From CAYFFZ01 sp049976505 (GTDB lineage Archaea > Thermoproteota > Nitrososphaeria > Conexivisphaerales > UBA164), in contig JBMFIC010000005.1 of the NCBI GenBank assembly GCA_049976505.1, forward strand, positions 28,043-92,042: a stretch of 64,000 nt of DNA, given 5' to 3'. Position 1 is the first letter of the stretch. Each line of letters begins with the position of its first letter. The translations under genes and the position numbers were made by a program. The notes beneath the pieces are model-generated. The model was not told where the DNA came from, made no database searches, and saw only the letters and a program-made list of their open reading frames with translations. Below are positions 8,393 to 16,994 of the stretch, in pieces.

Positions 8393-9538
8393 ATGGAGTC
8401 TTCATTTGTTATCAGCTTTGATCCATCTTTACCCATTAATAGGCTCTTCATTAATGAGAGGTTTGTAAGGATAATCAACGATCTCAACATCGTCGAGAGG
8501 TACTTCGACAACAGGCTTGTCAAGGAGATGTTCGAGTACTACGACAGGAACGTCTACAGGCCTCTCGCCAACGCGGCTCTGACGGCGGCCAAGCTTAACC
8601 TGCCGGTATACATGGCCGTAACTGGGGTTTTCCTCGAGATGGCCTACAAGTACGATCAGGAGCTCTTCAAGAAGATCTACGCCGCCTCGTCGACTGGCAA
8701 GGTGAAGATCATACCCAGCACGTTCTACGGTGGTCTGTACCCCCTCTGCGAGAGCTCAGGAGAGGAGATTGGGGAGCAGGTCAAGCTGGTTTCTGAGCTC
8801 ACGGCAAAGTACGGGCTCCAGAGGGCCCCCGTGGCCGTCATGCCTTATCTCATCTACAACGAATGGGTCGAGAAGGGGGCAAAGGCGGCAGGAGCGGAGT
8901 ACGTGATCACGGAGGAGGTTGATGGGTTCACCAGTCACAGATACCTCTACACAAACTCGTCGAACGACCTGAGGATAGTCATCAGGAACAGGGAGGCGTC
9001 GCTGGCCCTTGCCGATGGGCAGTTCGACAGGCTCGGAAAGGACGTAGAAGGGTTAATCTACGTTAGCGCTGAGGAGGTGGCGCAGAAAGGGGAAGCGTTT
9101 GCTGAAGTGCTTGGGAATTACATCTACAGGGGGGGCCTAGATCTGAAGGAGGTGCCTCCTTCAAAGCTGCCTGCCAGCGGAACGCTCTACGCGCCTGGAA
9201 GGCCATACCTCTACGATCTTTCATACGGATCGCCAACCCCGCTCTGGGAGAGGGAGAAGGCACAGACGATGCTGCTGAGCAAGGCCTGCTCGCTCCTCTC
9301 ATACGTCAGATGGCTGGGGGATCAGAGGATGCTCCAGATCTGGAGGATACTTCTCCAAGCTGACCTCTTTCTGGCGATGACGGGCGAGCCATCAAGGAGG
9401 GCAAAGGTTATGGCCGACAAGGAGGAGGCCAAGCTGAGCTACGCGTACATACTGGGGGACTTCGAGGGGAAGCTGGCCTCTATGATACTTAAGAAGAAGG
9501 AAAAGGCAGCGGTTCAGGAGGCAAGGCCAAAATTATAG
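8393..9538 (+). CDS. GH57-fold protein (polysaccharide-acting or non-catalytic relative)
   Basis: This 381-aa protein resembles short archaeal members of glycoside hydrolase family 57. Visible are VYMAVTGVFLEMAYKYDQELF, a KVKIIPSTFYGGLYPLC strand, a WVEKGAKAAGAEYVITEEVDG barrel-strand segment, and a helical C-terminal part with KAQTMLLSKACSLLSYVRWLG. The usual N-terminal HQP motif is missing; the start reads FVISFDPSLPINRLFINERF. Substrate use, or catalysis at all, is therefore uncertain. It sits just before a membrane protein and an unknown gene, upstream of the sugar-nucleotide cluster, so a role in glycan metabolism fits. The assignment is by pattern only. Confidence 0.6.
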   Translation: MESSFVISFDPSLPINRLFINERFVRIINDLNIVERYFDNRLVKEMFEYYDRNVYRPLANAALTAAKLNLPVYMAVTGVFLEMAYKYDQELFKKIYAASSTGKVKIIPSTFYGGLYPLCESSGEEIGEQVKLVSELTAKYGLQRAPVAVMPYLIYNEWVEKGAKAAGAEYVITEEVDGFTSHRYLYTNSSNDLRIVIRNREASLALADGQFDRLGKDVEGLIYVSAEEVAQKGEAFAEVLGNYIYRGGLDLKEVPPSKLPASGTLYAPGRPYLYDLSYGSPTPLWEREKAQTMLLSKACSLLSYVRWLGDQRMLQIWRILLQADLFLAMTGEPSRRAKVMADKEEAKLSYAYILGDFEGKLASMILKKKEKAAVQEARPKL

Positions 9539-9576
9539 GCAACGTTTAAACACTCAGAGGAGAAAAAAAATTCTGA

Positions 9577-10344
9577 ATGGAGAGCAAGAGGGATTCGCTG
9601 CTGAGCCGCATAATCAACATTGAGAAGCCCTACTTCTTCGTCCCCGTCGTGGCGCTCATATCGTTCCTGCTGTTCTGGATAGGGCTCATGTTCTTCTACG
9701 TCACCCCTCTATCCCAGATATACTGGTACGCCTTCTCCGTGCTCATATCGCTCCTCTTCGCCTTTTCGGTCTACGCGAACCCGTCCTTCAGGTCATGGAA
9801 GGTCTATCTTGGCTCGATAATCTTCTTCTACTCGATGATAATCTTCATAGGGGCCATGCCTGGATACTACATGGCCAAGATGCTTCCCCAGGCAGTCAGC
9901 CAGGCCAACCAGACCATAGTCTCGATAAGGACCGAGTACAGGAGCGTGTTCTCGATGGCCGGAGCGATCTTCAGCAACAACGTCAGGATAGACGCCGTGA
10001 GCTTCGTGCCCTTTGTCGGTCCATTCGTTTTGGCAATGGCGATAGTGAACACGAGCTCCGTGGTCTGGGGCCTCACCTTCACGGAGATGTTCTCCAACAA
10101 TCCGTACTGGTTCGTGGGACCTCTAGCCGTGATAATTGCGCCTGACACGTTCACCGAGTTCAGCTCGTACGTCCTTTCGCTCATAGGTGGGCTCTACCTG
10201 TTCAGGGCCCTGAGCTCCTTGAGCCTTCCCGATGAGAGAAACAGGAGCCTAGTCAGGGCCTTCATCTTCCTGGCCCTGTCGCTGGTCCTTCTGTATCTGT
10301 CGGCGCTCCTGGAGGCCTACCTTATAATTCGCTTCGGGCTCTGA
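9577..10344 (+). CDS. Multi-pass membrane protein, SpoIIM/DUF95-like
   Basis: A 255-aa integral membrane protein with about six hydrophobic segments, near residues 18-45, 48-66, 78-98, 145-165, 180-208 and 222-250. The pair IFSNNVRID and IAPDTFTEFSSYVL resembles the spaced motifs of the SpoIIM (DUF95) family, where a short NN motif is followed by a PHG/P-x-E re-entrant segment. That link is tentative. It starts with ATG after an AGAGGAG ribosome-binding site, downstream of a gtttaaac TATA-like word. No function can be assigned. Confidence 0.6.
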   Translation: MESKRDSLLSRIINIEKPYFFVPVVALISFLLFWIGLMFFYVTPLSQIYWYAFSVLISLLFAFSVYANPSFRSWKVYLGSIIFFYSMIIFIGAMPGYYMAKMLPQAVSQANQTIVSIRTEYRSVFSMAGAIFSNNVRIDAVSFVPFVGPFVLAMAIVNTSSVVWGLTFTEMFSNNPYWFVGPLAVIIAPDTFTEFSSYVLSLIGGLYLFRALSSLSLPDERNRSLVRAFIFLALSLVLLYLSALLEAYLIIRFGL

Positions 10345-10431
10345 CCCCCAGCTCCGTTTTAAGCTTATATGTCAGATCGTCCAGACCGGATGTTAAACGT
10401 TAAATAATGTCAAGTTTTCTAGATACTTTTA

Positions 10432-11445
10432 GTGAAAGCTCACAGGGCTGTTCTTTACGGGCTGTCAACTGAAGGGATAACCCTAGTTAACGGTTTGGTA
10501 AAGGCCGACGAGTACCTTATCATAGATGAGAACACAAGGCTTGCAAACAGCTACAACAGAAAGCTCAGCCAGCTCATGAGGAGCGAGGACCTGTCAGACA
10601 TAGTTCCCGGGGCATCGGCCCTGGGAGGCGCCACCCTGATATTCTTCGGGCCAAAGCAGAGGCCCTTCTCCGACTGGTCCAACGTCACGTTTCACCTCAA
10701 GTTCATAGCCGCAAACCTGAGGAGGGGTCAGCACGTGGTGAACGTGCTTCCGGTTGAGAAGGGAAGGAACTACCAGATGATCGAGGTCCTCGAGACGATA
10801 AGCGGGTTCAAGGCCGGAAAGGACTTCGGATATCACTACTTTCCCGTGGGAAGCCCTGGGGCGCTCGCGAGCATCTACGATGGAAAGAGGGAGCAGTGGA
10901 TGGCCCAGGGGTCCGACATGGAGAGCGCGGAGGAGAAGTACCTGATAGATGCCATGGACTCGTTCGGGGAGAAGGTGAGAAAGGTCTGGCTGAGGAGGGG
11001 CTCGGACACCTTCATATCATACTACGTTAAGGGCTCATACGCCATCTCGCTCGTGCCGAACAGCTTCGGAAAGAACTCGACCCTCACGAGCCTCTCAAGG
11101 GTTTACCTGAAGTCCGTCGACGACTTCATGAGCTTCGTCTCAGAGAGGATAAAGGAGAGGGTTAAGGAGCTCACGATAAAGCCGGCAAGGGCGTCGATAT
11201 ACCTCGTGTGGGATGCCGACGCGAACGAGATACTGGGGGAGTCAGAGTACTACAGGGAGAGGTTCAGGCAGAAGCTGAACGAATCATTCGCGAGGACAGA
11301 AAGCATAAGCATGGAGAAGATCGAGAGCTACGTCCTGAACTTCCAGCTCGCGAAGGAGGAGGTCCTCGTGGTGTGCGATGAGCTCTCCGAGAGCAGGCTC
11401 AAGGACAAGGTTGAGGTGCAGAAGATCATAAGGGCCGCGATCTGA
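10432..11445 (+). CDS. Conserved protein of unknown function, possible Rossmann-like N-terminus
   Basis: A 337-aa protein I do not recognise with confidence. The start AVLYGLSTEGITLVNGLVKA followed by EYLIIDENT looks like a beta-alpha-beta nucleotide-binding unit without a clear glycine motif. The middle part (LETISGFKAGKDFGYHYFPVGSPG) faintly recalls nucleotide-sugar dehydrogenases. The C-terminal third is helical and charged. The start is GTG at 10432, after an AACGTTAAATAAT promoter-like stretch. It converges with the aminotransferase gene, overlapping by 20 bases. A role in sugar-nucleotide metabolism is a guess from the neighbourhood. Confidence 0.5.
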   Translation: MKAHRAVLYGLSTEGITLVNGLVKADEYLIIDENTRLANSYNRKLSQLMRSEDLSDIVPGASALGGATLIFFGPKQRPFSDWSNVTFHLKFIAANLRRGQHVVNVLPVEKGRNYQMIEVLETISGFKAGKDFGYHYFPVGSPGALASIYDGKREQWMAQGSDMESAEEKYLIDAMDSFGEKVRKVWLRRGSDTFISYYVKGSYAISLVPNSFGKNSTLTSLSRVYLKSVDDFMSFVSERIKERVKELTIKPARASIYLVWDADANEILGESEYYRERFRQKLNESFARTESISMEKIESYVLNFQLAKEEVLVVCDELSESRLKDKVEVQKIIRAAI

Positions 11446-12391
11446 GCTCCTCCAGGGCCTCTATCAGCAGCCTCAGGGAGTCCTCGAACCCTGGTCTCGT
11501 GTACGTGATCCTGAAGTAGGGGCCTGTGGCTCCGAAGAGCCGCCCAGGAACCACGCTGACCGACTTCCTGCTGTAGGCCCATTCGGCGACCTGCAGGTCA
11601 TCGAGGTTAGTGTAGGACGAGTAGTCAACAAAGGCAACGGTCCCTGGCAGGGGGGCCCTGTTCATGTAGAACTTCAGCTCTCCCATGCTGCTGAGAAGCG
11701 CTGAGAGCCTGCGCCTCTGCTTCTCCCTAACCGCAGCCTTTATCTTCTCGTTGTTCTGCAGGACTCTCCCTGCTATGCACATGCTGTGCCTCGAGACAGG
11801 ATCGAAGAGTATGCCCCTCATGTCCTCCATCATCCTGGCAGTGCTCCTGTCGGGCGCTATCACCCATCCCACCCTTATCTCGTCTCCCCCGTAGAACTTG
11901 GTCATGGTGTTTATCCTGAAGGCGTCGCAGCCGTATCTAACTTCATCGAGATCCATCACGAACTGCATGAAGGTCTCGTCGATCACGCAGTACCTGAAGC
12001 CCTCCGGAGGGTCCACGAGGGTCCCGGTTGGGTTGTTTGGGTTGCTCGCTATGAAAGCTCCACCTTCTCCCCTTTTCATGCCATAGAGGGCCGGCGCCTT
12101 GAAAATGAGCTCGTACTCGGGGATGGTGTGAGCGAACTCGTAGATCCCAAGCCTCCTGAGCGCCGCGAGGACGTAGTTCATTGCCTCGGTTGCACCGTGG
12201 GTAACCACGACCCTTTCGGGCTCCTCTCCGCTGATCTCGGCTATCAGCTCCCTCAGCTCCCGTTCCTCGGAGAGGCCGCATGACCTGAAGTGATCAGACA
12301 GGTCGACCTCGCCGATCATGCCGCTCTGAGATAGGTCGTGCTCAGCGCGGTGAGAGAGTATCCATCTCCCTATCTCAAACTCAGCGTTCAC
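11426..12391 (-). CDS. PLP-dependent aminotransferase, class I/II (HisC/CobD-like)
   Basis: A fold-type I aminotransferase of 321 residues, shorter than most. It has THGATEAMNYVLAAL (cofactor phosphate site), SNPNNPTGTL, and VIDETFMQFVMD with the ring-stacking Asp. The PLP-binding lysine lies in TMTKFYGGDEIRVGW, and the substrate-carboxylate arginine in FRITYTRPG. The compact size and NPNNPTG motif are shared by histidinol-phosphate aminotransferases and threonine-phosphate decarboxylases; no neighbouring histidine or cobalamin gene decides between them. The start is GTG, with a TATA box about 26 bases upstream that is shared with the divergent gene. Confidence 0.8.
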   Translation of the reverse strand: MNAEFEIGRWILSHRAEHDLSQSGMIGEVDLSDHFRSCGLSEERELRELIAEISGEEPERVVVTHGATEAMNYVLAALRRLGIYEFAHTIPEYELIFKAPALYGMKRGEGGAFIASNPNNPTGTLVDPPEGFRYCVIDETFMQFVMDLDEVRYGCDAFRINTMTKFYGGDEIRVGWVIAPDRSTARMMEDMRGILFDPVSRHSMCIAGRVLQNNEKIKAAVREKQRRRLSALLSSMGELKFYMNRAPLPGTVAFVDYSSYTNLDDLQVAEWAYSRKSVSVVPGRLFGATGPYFRITYTRPGFEDSLRLLIEALEELRSRPL

Positions 12392-12415
12392 GCTCCTTCT
12401 CCATGATGCCTCCTA

Positions 12416-12427
12416 TTAAACGTTTAA
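12416..12427. promoter_or_regulatory. Palindromic bidirectional TATA element
   Basis: The perfect palindrome ttaaacgtttaa lies about 26-30 bases upstream of both the GTG at 12391 (minus strand) and the GTG at 12453 (plus strand). One element could therefore serve as the TATA box for both divergent genes, both probably leaderless. Confidence 0.5.
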
Positions 12428-12452
12428 ATCAGCGAGATTGAGCATTATTAAT

Positions 12453-12908
12453 GTGAAGATCAGGCTCTTCGGCAGGAAAGTCTCAGGGCAGGCGGGTCCT
12501 GAGGACGCGAAGAGGAGGCTGAGCTACCTCCGGCTCCAGAAGGAGATAGTCTCGGACGCGCTCCTCAAGGTCTACAGCATGCAGGAGCTGGACCCTGAGA
12601 TAAGGGAAACGCTGATCCAGAAGTACAAGAACGAGCTCAGGGAGATAAACAGGGAGATGTACGAGCTTTCAAGCGCAGCCGAGCTTCAGGATCTTATCGA
12701 GCTCAGGGAGGAGCTGGTCAGGACCATAAACGAGAAGATACAGGCAATAGACAGGAGGATCGAGGAGCTCAGGAAGGAGATACAGGGCAGGGCCTCAAGG
12801 GAGGAGAGGAAGGCGGAGATGCAGCAGGAGGGCGAGGATGAGGACATAGATGAGCTGTACAGGAAGGTCAACTCGATACTGGAGAAGCTCGAGAAGATAG
12901 ACGCTTAG
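12453..12908 (+). CDS. Small coiled-coil protein of unknown function
   Basis: A 151-residue, highly charged helical protein starting VKIRLFGRKVSG. From about residue 22 to 115 it is almost continuous heptad-like helix (QDLIELREELVRTINEKI, IDRRIEELRKEI), followed by an acidic linker and a last short helix. I chose GTG 12453 because the TATA element is about 27 bases upstream; an in-frame TTG at 12438 would add five residues. The architecture recalls coiled-coil proteins of archaeal division or membrane-remodelling systems (CdvB-like proteins), but I see no family motif. It precedes a nucleotidyltransferase. Confidence 0.65.
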   Translation: MKIRLFGRKVSGQAGPEDAKRRLSYLRLQKEIVSDALLKVYSMQELDPEIRETLIQKYKNELREINREMYELSSAAELQDLIELREELVRTINEKIQAIDRRIEELRKEIQGRASREERKAEMQQEGEDEDIDELYRKVNSILEKLEKIDA

Positions 12909-12947
12909 CGCTAAAGATTATAAATTATATTAGGAATTATTTTACCC

Positions 12948-13694
12948 ATGAGCGTTAAGGCGGCCCTCCTCTGTGGCGGAACTGGATCCCGTCTGCGGCC
13001 GCTCACCTACTACTTTCAGAAGACCATGCTGCCCATAGGGACCTCCCAGAAGCCCATACTGGAGTACATAGTGAGGTATCTCGCGTACCACGGCATCAGG
13101 GAGATGACGATGCTCGTTGGTTACAAGGCGGAGCAGATAGTTAACTACTTCAGGGATGGATCAAACTTCGGTGTCAGGATAGACTACTCATACGACACCG
13201 AGGAGTACAGGGGAAACGGAGGAGCGCTCATAAACGCGCTGAGGGCCGGGAAGTTCGACGGATACGATGACGTCCTGATATACTACTCGGACATCCTGAC
13301 GGAGATGGACGCCGGGGAGCTGCTGAGGCTTCACAGGGAAATGGGATACGAGGCGACTCTTGCTGTCTCTGATCACTACAGGCTTCCTGTAGGCGTTGCA
13401 GAGCTGAGGGATGGAAGGGTTGTCTCCTTCAAGGAGAAGCCCGAAATAGGCATAAACCCGACCATCGGGATCCTTGTTATGAAGCAGAGCGCCATAAGGA
13501 GGTTCTCTGACCTGAAGGGGGAGCTCGACATAATGGGGGACTTCATATCGGCCCTTGTCAGGGAGGGAAAGGTCGGCGCCTACGTCACGAAGGCCTTCTG
13601 GATAGACGTGGGAACGACTGAGACATACGAGAAGCTCGACCACCAGATGATAGACGAGAAGTTCGGCAGGTACATAGCGGCAAGCACCTTCTGA
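12948..13694 (+). CDS. Sugar-phosphate nucleotidyltransferase
   Basis: Transfers a nucleotidyl group to a sugar 1-phosphate. The 248-aa protein has the signature CGGTGSRLRPLTYYFQKTML, then KPILEYIVRYLAYHGI, YYSDILTEMD (metal Asp) and FKEKPEIGINPTIGILV (sugar-binding Glu-Lys), ending with FWIDVGTTETYEKL. It lacks a C-terminal beta-helix, so it is a single-domain form like archaeal glucose- or mannose-1-phosphate transferases. Base and sugar specificity cannot be read. Two related genes lie at 16.3 and 17.0 kb. Confidence 0.88.
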   Translation: MSVKAALLCGGTGSRLRPLTYYFQKTMLPIGTSQKPILEYIVRYLAYHGIREMTMLVGYKAEQIVNYFRDGSNFGVRIDYSYDTEEYRGNGGALINALRAGKFDGYDDVLIYYSDILTEMDAGELLRLHREMGYEATLAVSDHYRLPVGVAELRDGRVVSFKEKPEIGINPTIGILVMKQSAIRRFSDLKGELDIMGDFISALVREGKVGAYVTKAFWIDVGTTETYEKLDHQMIDEKFGRYIAASTF

Positions 13695-13759
13695 GGCAAG
13701 CAGGGCTGTACCATCTTTAGAAACGTTTATTTAATCGCCCCTTAGCTTCAACACTGTAT

Positions 13760-14851
13760 ATGGCTAATAGCATAGTGAGCGACATCGTCTACATCCTCAA
13801 CCTAATATGGATAATCCTGATCGTCGCGTTCATCCTCTACGGGCAGAGGATACAGCTCGAGCTCAGCATGAGGTCCCTGGGGAAGCACGTGAACAGGCTC
13901 GAGAGCATGTACAGGGAGGCCCACGATCGCCTTATTTCGGAGCTGAAGAAGCTCGGCGTCAGCGAGGAGAAGGCGAAGGAGGAGATAAGCTTCCTCGAGA
14001 ACTCCTTTCTGATCTCCCCAACCGACCTCGACCCTCACGGGATAGTCCAGAAGCTCGATCACCTGATAAAGACCTACGACGGGATGTTCAAGAGCAGGAT
14101 CAAGGCCCTTTTAGGAACCGACGACGTCGTGAAGGTTCAGAACATGGCGGCTGTCGCGGAGAGCGTGCTGGCCCTTAACGATATATACAAGTTCGTGAGG
14201 CACCAGTACCTTTCGGCAAAGAACTACCACGACTTCTACTCGCTCATAATGCTGCAGGTCCAGCTCCCGTTCATAATAGAGGCGGCAGAGGCCTATCACA
14301 GCAGCATAGACTCAGCCCTGAAGGGACAGACGATAGGGGATGGGCTCGGGCCCCTTGTCGCATATCATCTGGCGGCCGGGGCTCCGTTCTCGGAGATAGA
14401 GGAGGAGACGGAGATGGCGGAGGTGGAGTACAAGGGAAGAAAGGTCCTCATACTCAAGGCAAAGGGGCCGGGCTCAACCGTTGGCAGGCCTGGCAGGGCA
14501 GTTAGGAAGGTTGTCGAAAACTTTACCCCATCGCTCATAATAACCGTTGACGCTGGGCTGAAGCTCGAGGGCGAGGAGACCGGAGAGACCGTTGAGGGCA
14601 TAGGCGTTGCCATGGGCGGTCCCGGAACGGACAGGTTCGAGATAGAGGAAGTTGCAGCTAAACATGGCATACCCCTGCACGCGTTCATAGTCAAGATGTC
14701 CCTCAAGGAGGCGATTACCGAGATGAACGACAGGGTGAGAAGGGCAGCTCTGGAGACCGTGGAAAGGGTCAAGGCGCTAATAGAGGAGAAGACAAGGGAG
14801 GGCGACGTGGTCCTGGTCGTTGGAGTGGGGAACACCGCAGGGATACCCTGA
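13760..14851 (+). CDS. DUF1512 membrane-anchored protein, copy 1
   Basis: A 363-aa archaeal DUF1512 protein. An N-terminal membrane anchor (about 7-26) is followed by a helical region with DLDPHGIVQKLDHLIKTYD and a C-terminal globular domain. That domain has a nucleotide-binding look: LILKAKGPGSTVGRPG, then TVDAGLKLEGEETGETVEGI, and at the end VVLVVGVGNTAGIP. Family function is unknown. A second full-length paralogue is at 47.8 kb with the same domain order. The ATG follows an AACGTTTATTTAAT promoter word. It lies between a nucleotidyltransferase and a phosphosugar isomerase, hinting at a role at the membrane in glycan or envelope work, which is inference only. Confidence 0.85.
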   Translation: MANSIVSDIVYILNLIWIILIVAFILYGQRIQLELSMRSLGKHVNRLESMYREAHDRLISELKKLGVSEEKAKEEISFLENSFLISPTDLDPHGIVQKLDHLIKTYDGMFKSRIKALLGTDDVVKVQNMAAVAESVLALNDIYKFVRHQYLSAKNYHDFYSLIMLQVQLPFIIEAAEAYHSSIDSALKGQTIGDGLGPLVAYHLAAGAPFSEIEEETEMAEVEYKGRKVLILKAKGPGSTVGRPGRAVRKVVENFTPSLIITVDAGLKLEGEETGETVEGIGVAMGGPGTDRFEIEEVAAKHGIPLHAFIVKMSLKEAITEMNDRVRRAALETVERVKALIEEKTREGDVVLVVGVGNTAGIP

Positions 14852-14890
14852 TATAAGCTCCTGCAAAGGTTAAAAGTCGTAGGCTGTAAA

Positions 14891-15862
14891 ATGATTAACA
14901 TGAAGACGGCAGAGGACATGCTTGAGGTTTACGAAAGCTGGCCCGACATGTTCGAGCCTGTAAGCTTGGGCTTTGAGGCCGCAAAAAGCGATGTCGTTTA
15001 CGGCTGCGGATACGGCTCATCGCTCATACCCATCCTGGTTGCATCCATGATCTACGGCAGGAACAGGATAATTGCCCTCAGACCCGGCGAGATGCCCGGG
15101 GAGGCTCACAGGGGAAGGACGCTGGTTGTCGTGAGCCACTCGGGGGAAACAGTTGAAGCGCTGGAGTGCGTGAAGAAGGGAGCGAGCCAGGGGATGAGCG
15201 TCTACGCTGTGACCGGGGGAGGAGCCCTTGAGGATCTGTGCAAGAGGGAGGGCGTGAAGCATGTAAAGATAAAGAAGGCGGATACGACCAGGCTGGGCTT
15301 CCCATACATACTCTCGGGCCTCCTTCCCCTTCTCGATTCGATTCTTGAAGAGAGCGCGACGGAGAGAGTCCGAAGGTACTTCAGCGATCTCAGGGGGAGG
15401 ATCGAGAGGATAGGCAACGAGGCAAGGAGCCTTGCCGAGTTCTCCAGGGACTCGTTCCTCGTTGGGGTCTACTACACGAACTACGCTGAGCCTCTCGCGC
15501 TCAGGCTCAGGTACCTTCTGAGCGAGAACGCCAAGCTTCACTCCGTTTATGAAAACATAATGGAGGTCGCCCATGACGGAATTACCGCCTGGGAGATGTA
15601 CTACAACATGCCGGTCCTTATAGTGAGGTCCGAGTCCGAGGATGAGATAACAACGGAGAGGATCAGGGCCATCTCCGAGGCCCTGCAGGGCCTTGGCCAC
15701 AGGGTCAGGGAGATAAGCATAGGCGGAGAGGAGGATCTGATACACAGGCTCTACATGTTCGACGTGTACACGGTTTTCCTATCGATCCTGCGAAACGTGA
15801 ACCCGTTTGCCATGAGGACGCAGGAGGCAATAAGGAGAAGGGTCTCCCTGAGCCATGAGTAA
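14891..15862 (+). CDS. Bifunctional phosphoglucose/phosphomannose isomerase (SIS domain)
   Basis: Archaeal PGI/PMI family enzyme interconverting fructose 6-phosphate with glucose 6-phosphate and mannose 6-phosphate. The 323-aa protein has two SIS domains. The first holds VYGCGYGSSLIPILVASMIYG and VVVSHSGETVEALECV (phosphate-binding SHSGET). The second has EVAHDGITAWE, in which the catalytic Glu/His region is expected. The gene starts at ATG 14891, about 40 bases after the DUF1512 gene, and its end overlaps hjc by 8 bases. Its mannose-6-phosphate product fits the nearby nucleotidyltransferases. Confidence 0.88.
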   Translation: MINMKTAEDMLEVYESWPDMFEPVSLGFEAAKSDVVYGCGYGSSLIPILVASMIYGRNRIIALRPGEMPGEAHRGRTLVVVSHSGETVEALECVKKGASQGMSVYAVTGGGALEDLCKREGVKHVKIKKADTTRLGFPYILSGLLPLLDSILEESATERVRRYFSDLRGRIERIGNEARSLAEFSRDSFLVGVYYTNYAEPLALRLRYLLSENAKLHSVYENIMEVAHDGITAWEMYYNMPVLIVRSESEDEITTERIRAISEALQGLGHRVREISIGGEEDLIHRLYMFDVYTVFLSILRNVNPFAMRTQEAIRRRVSLSHE

Positions 15863-16265
15863 CAGGAAGAGGGGCTACGACTGGGAGGACAAGATAGTGA
15901 AGACGTTCAGGAGAATGGGATGGAACGCCGTAAGGCTGGGGAGCCCATCGGTTCACCTTCCCGACGTGCTCGCGATCAACAACGCGGAGAAAAGGATAGT
16001 TGCGATTGAGGCGAAGGCCTCAAGGGGAGAAAGGATAAGGGTTCCCCAGAGGGAGATAGAGAGGCTCTTTGACTTTCTTGAGCTCTTTCAGGCATATGAA
16101 AGGAGAGAGGCAGTCATAGCCATAAAGTTCCTGAAGGTCAGGGGCAAGAGCCTCAGCGAGAGCTTCTACGAGGTCAGGTGCAGGAGCCCGGGAAACATAG
16201 GGATCAGGAGAGGGGAGAGCCCAGATAATAGATGCCTTGCTCCATGGAGGATAAAGAGGGCCTGA
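15855..16265 (+). CDS. hjc: Archaeal Holliday junction resolvase Hjc
   Basis: Structure-specific nuclease that cuts four-way DNA junctions in recombination. The 136-aa protein has the nuclease core: RGYDWEDKIVKTFRRMGW with the early Glu, then SPSVHLPDVLAI (Asp), and IVAIEAKAS (the ExK pair). The serine-rich basic loop typical of Hjc precedes the PD motif. It overlaps the isomerase gene by 8 bases, so it is transcribed with sugar genes, an odd partnership. The C-terminal tail is poorly conserved. Confidence 0.9.
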   Translation: MSNRKRGYDWEDKIVKTFRRMGWNAVRLGSPSVHLPDVLAINNAEKRIVAIEAKASRGERIRVPQREIERLFDFLELFQAYERREAVIAIKFLKVRGKSLSESFYEVRCRSPGNIGIRRGESPDNRCLAPWRIKRA

Positions 16266-16301
16266 TTAAAAGCTTTTAACAGATAGATTGTCAAATAGGT
16301 T

Positions 16302-16994
16302 ATGAAGGCCTATCTGCTGGCAGGAGGCCTCGGGACCAGGCTTTATCCGCTCAGCCTGGTCCTTCCAAAGCCGCTCCTCACCCTGGGCAACAGGACCGTC
16401 ATAGAGCACATACTGGAGTGGCTCTCTGGCTACGAGTTCGAGAGCTACGTGGTAGTGACCAGCGGAAGGGAGTGGGCCTTTAGAACAGTCCTCGGGGACT
16501 CATACCGGGGAAGGAAGGTCATCATAGTGAGCTCTGACAGACCCCTCGGAACCGCAGGTCAGCTCAGATGGGCTGCGGGCTCTGAGCGGGAGACGTTCTT
16601 CGTGACCTACACCGACTCGATAATCAGGGCCGACATATCCAGCGCCGTTGCGGAGCACAGGAGAAGGGGAAACATCGCCACGATCATGGTGGCGGAGGTC
16701 AGCTCAAGGCTGAAGTACGGCATCATAGAGGAGGAGGATGGAGCAGTTAAGAGATGGATAGAGAAGCCTGAGATAAAGCACAGGGTCGCGGCTGGCGCCT
16801 TCATCTTCGAGCCCGAGTTCCTCAGGTACATAAGGGAGGAGAAGTACGGGATGAACTGGGCGATACAGAACGCAATAAGCGCTGGCGAGAGGGTCGGGAC
16901 CTACCCCGTTGAGTCCTTTATAGACGTGGGCAACATGGAGAGCTTCAGGGATGCGGCTGAACGCTTCGCCGGGGAATTCGGGGAGATACTATGA
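16302..16994 (+). CDS. Nucleotidyltransferase (mannose/glucose-1-phosphate type)
   Basis: A 230-aa sugar-nucleotidyltransferase. It begins MKAYLLAGGLGTRLYPLSLV, with the signature glycine-rich loop and KPLLTLGNRTVIEHILEWL. It has YTDSIIRADIS (metal-binding Asp), KRWIEKPEIKHRVAAGAFIF and VESFIDVGNMESFRDA. Like the copy at 12.9 kb it lacks a beta-helix domain. Its stop overlaps the start of the next gene by four bases, so the catalytic protein and a beta-helix protein are produced together. Specificity is unknown. Confidence 0.85.
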   Translation: MKAYLLAGGLGTRLYPLSLVLPKPLLTLGNRTVIEHILEWLSGYEFESYVVVTSGREWAFRTVLGDSYRGRKVIIVSSDRPLGTAGQLRWAAGSERETFFVTYTDSIIRADISSAVAEHRRRGNIATIMVAEVSSRLKYGIIEEEDGAVKRWIEKPEIKHRVAAGAFIFEPEFLRYIREEKYGMNWAIQNAISAGERVGTYPVESFIDVGNMESFRDAAERFAGEFGEIL

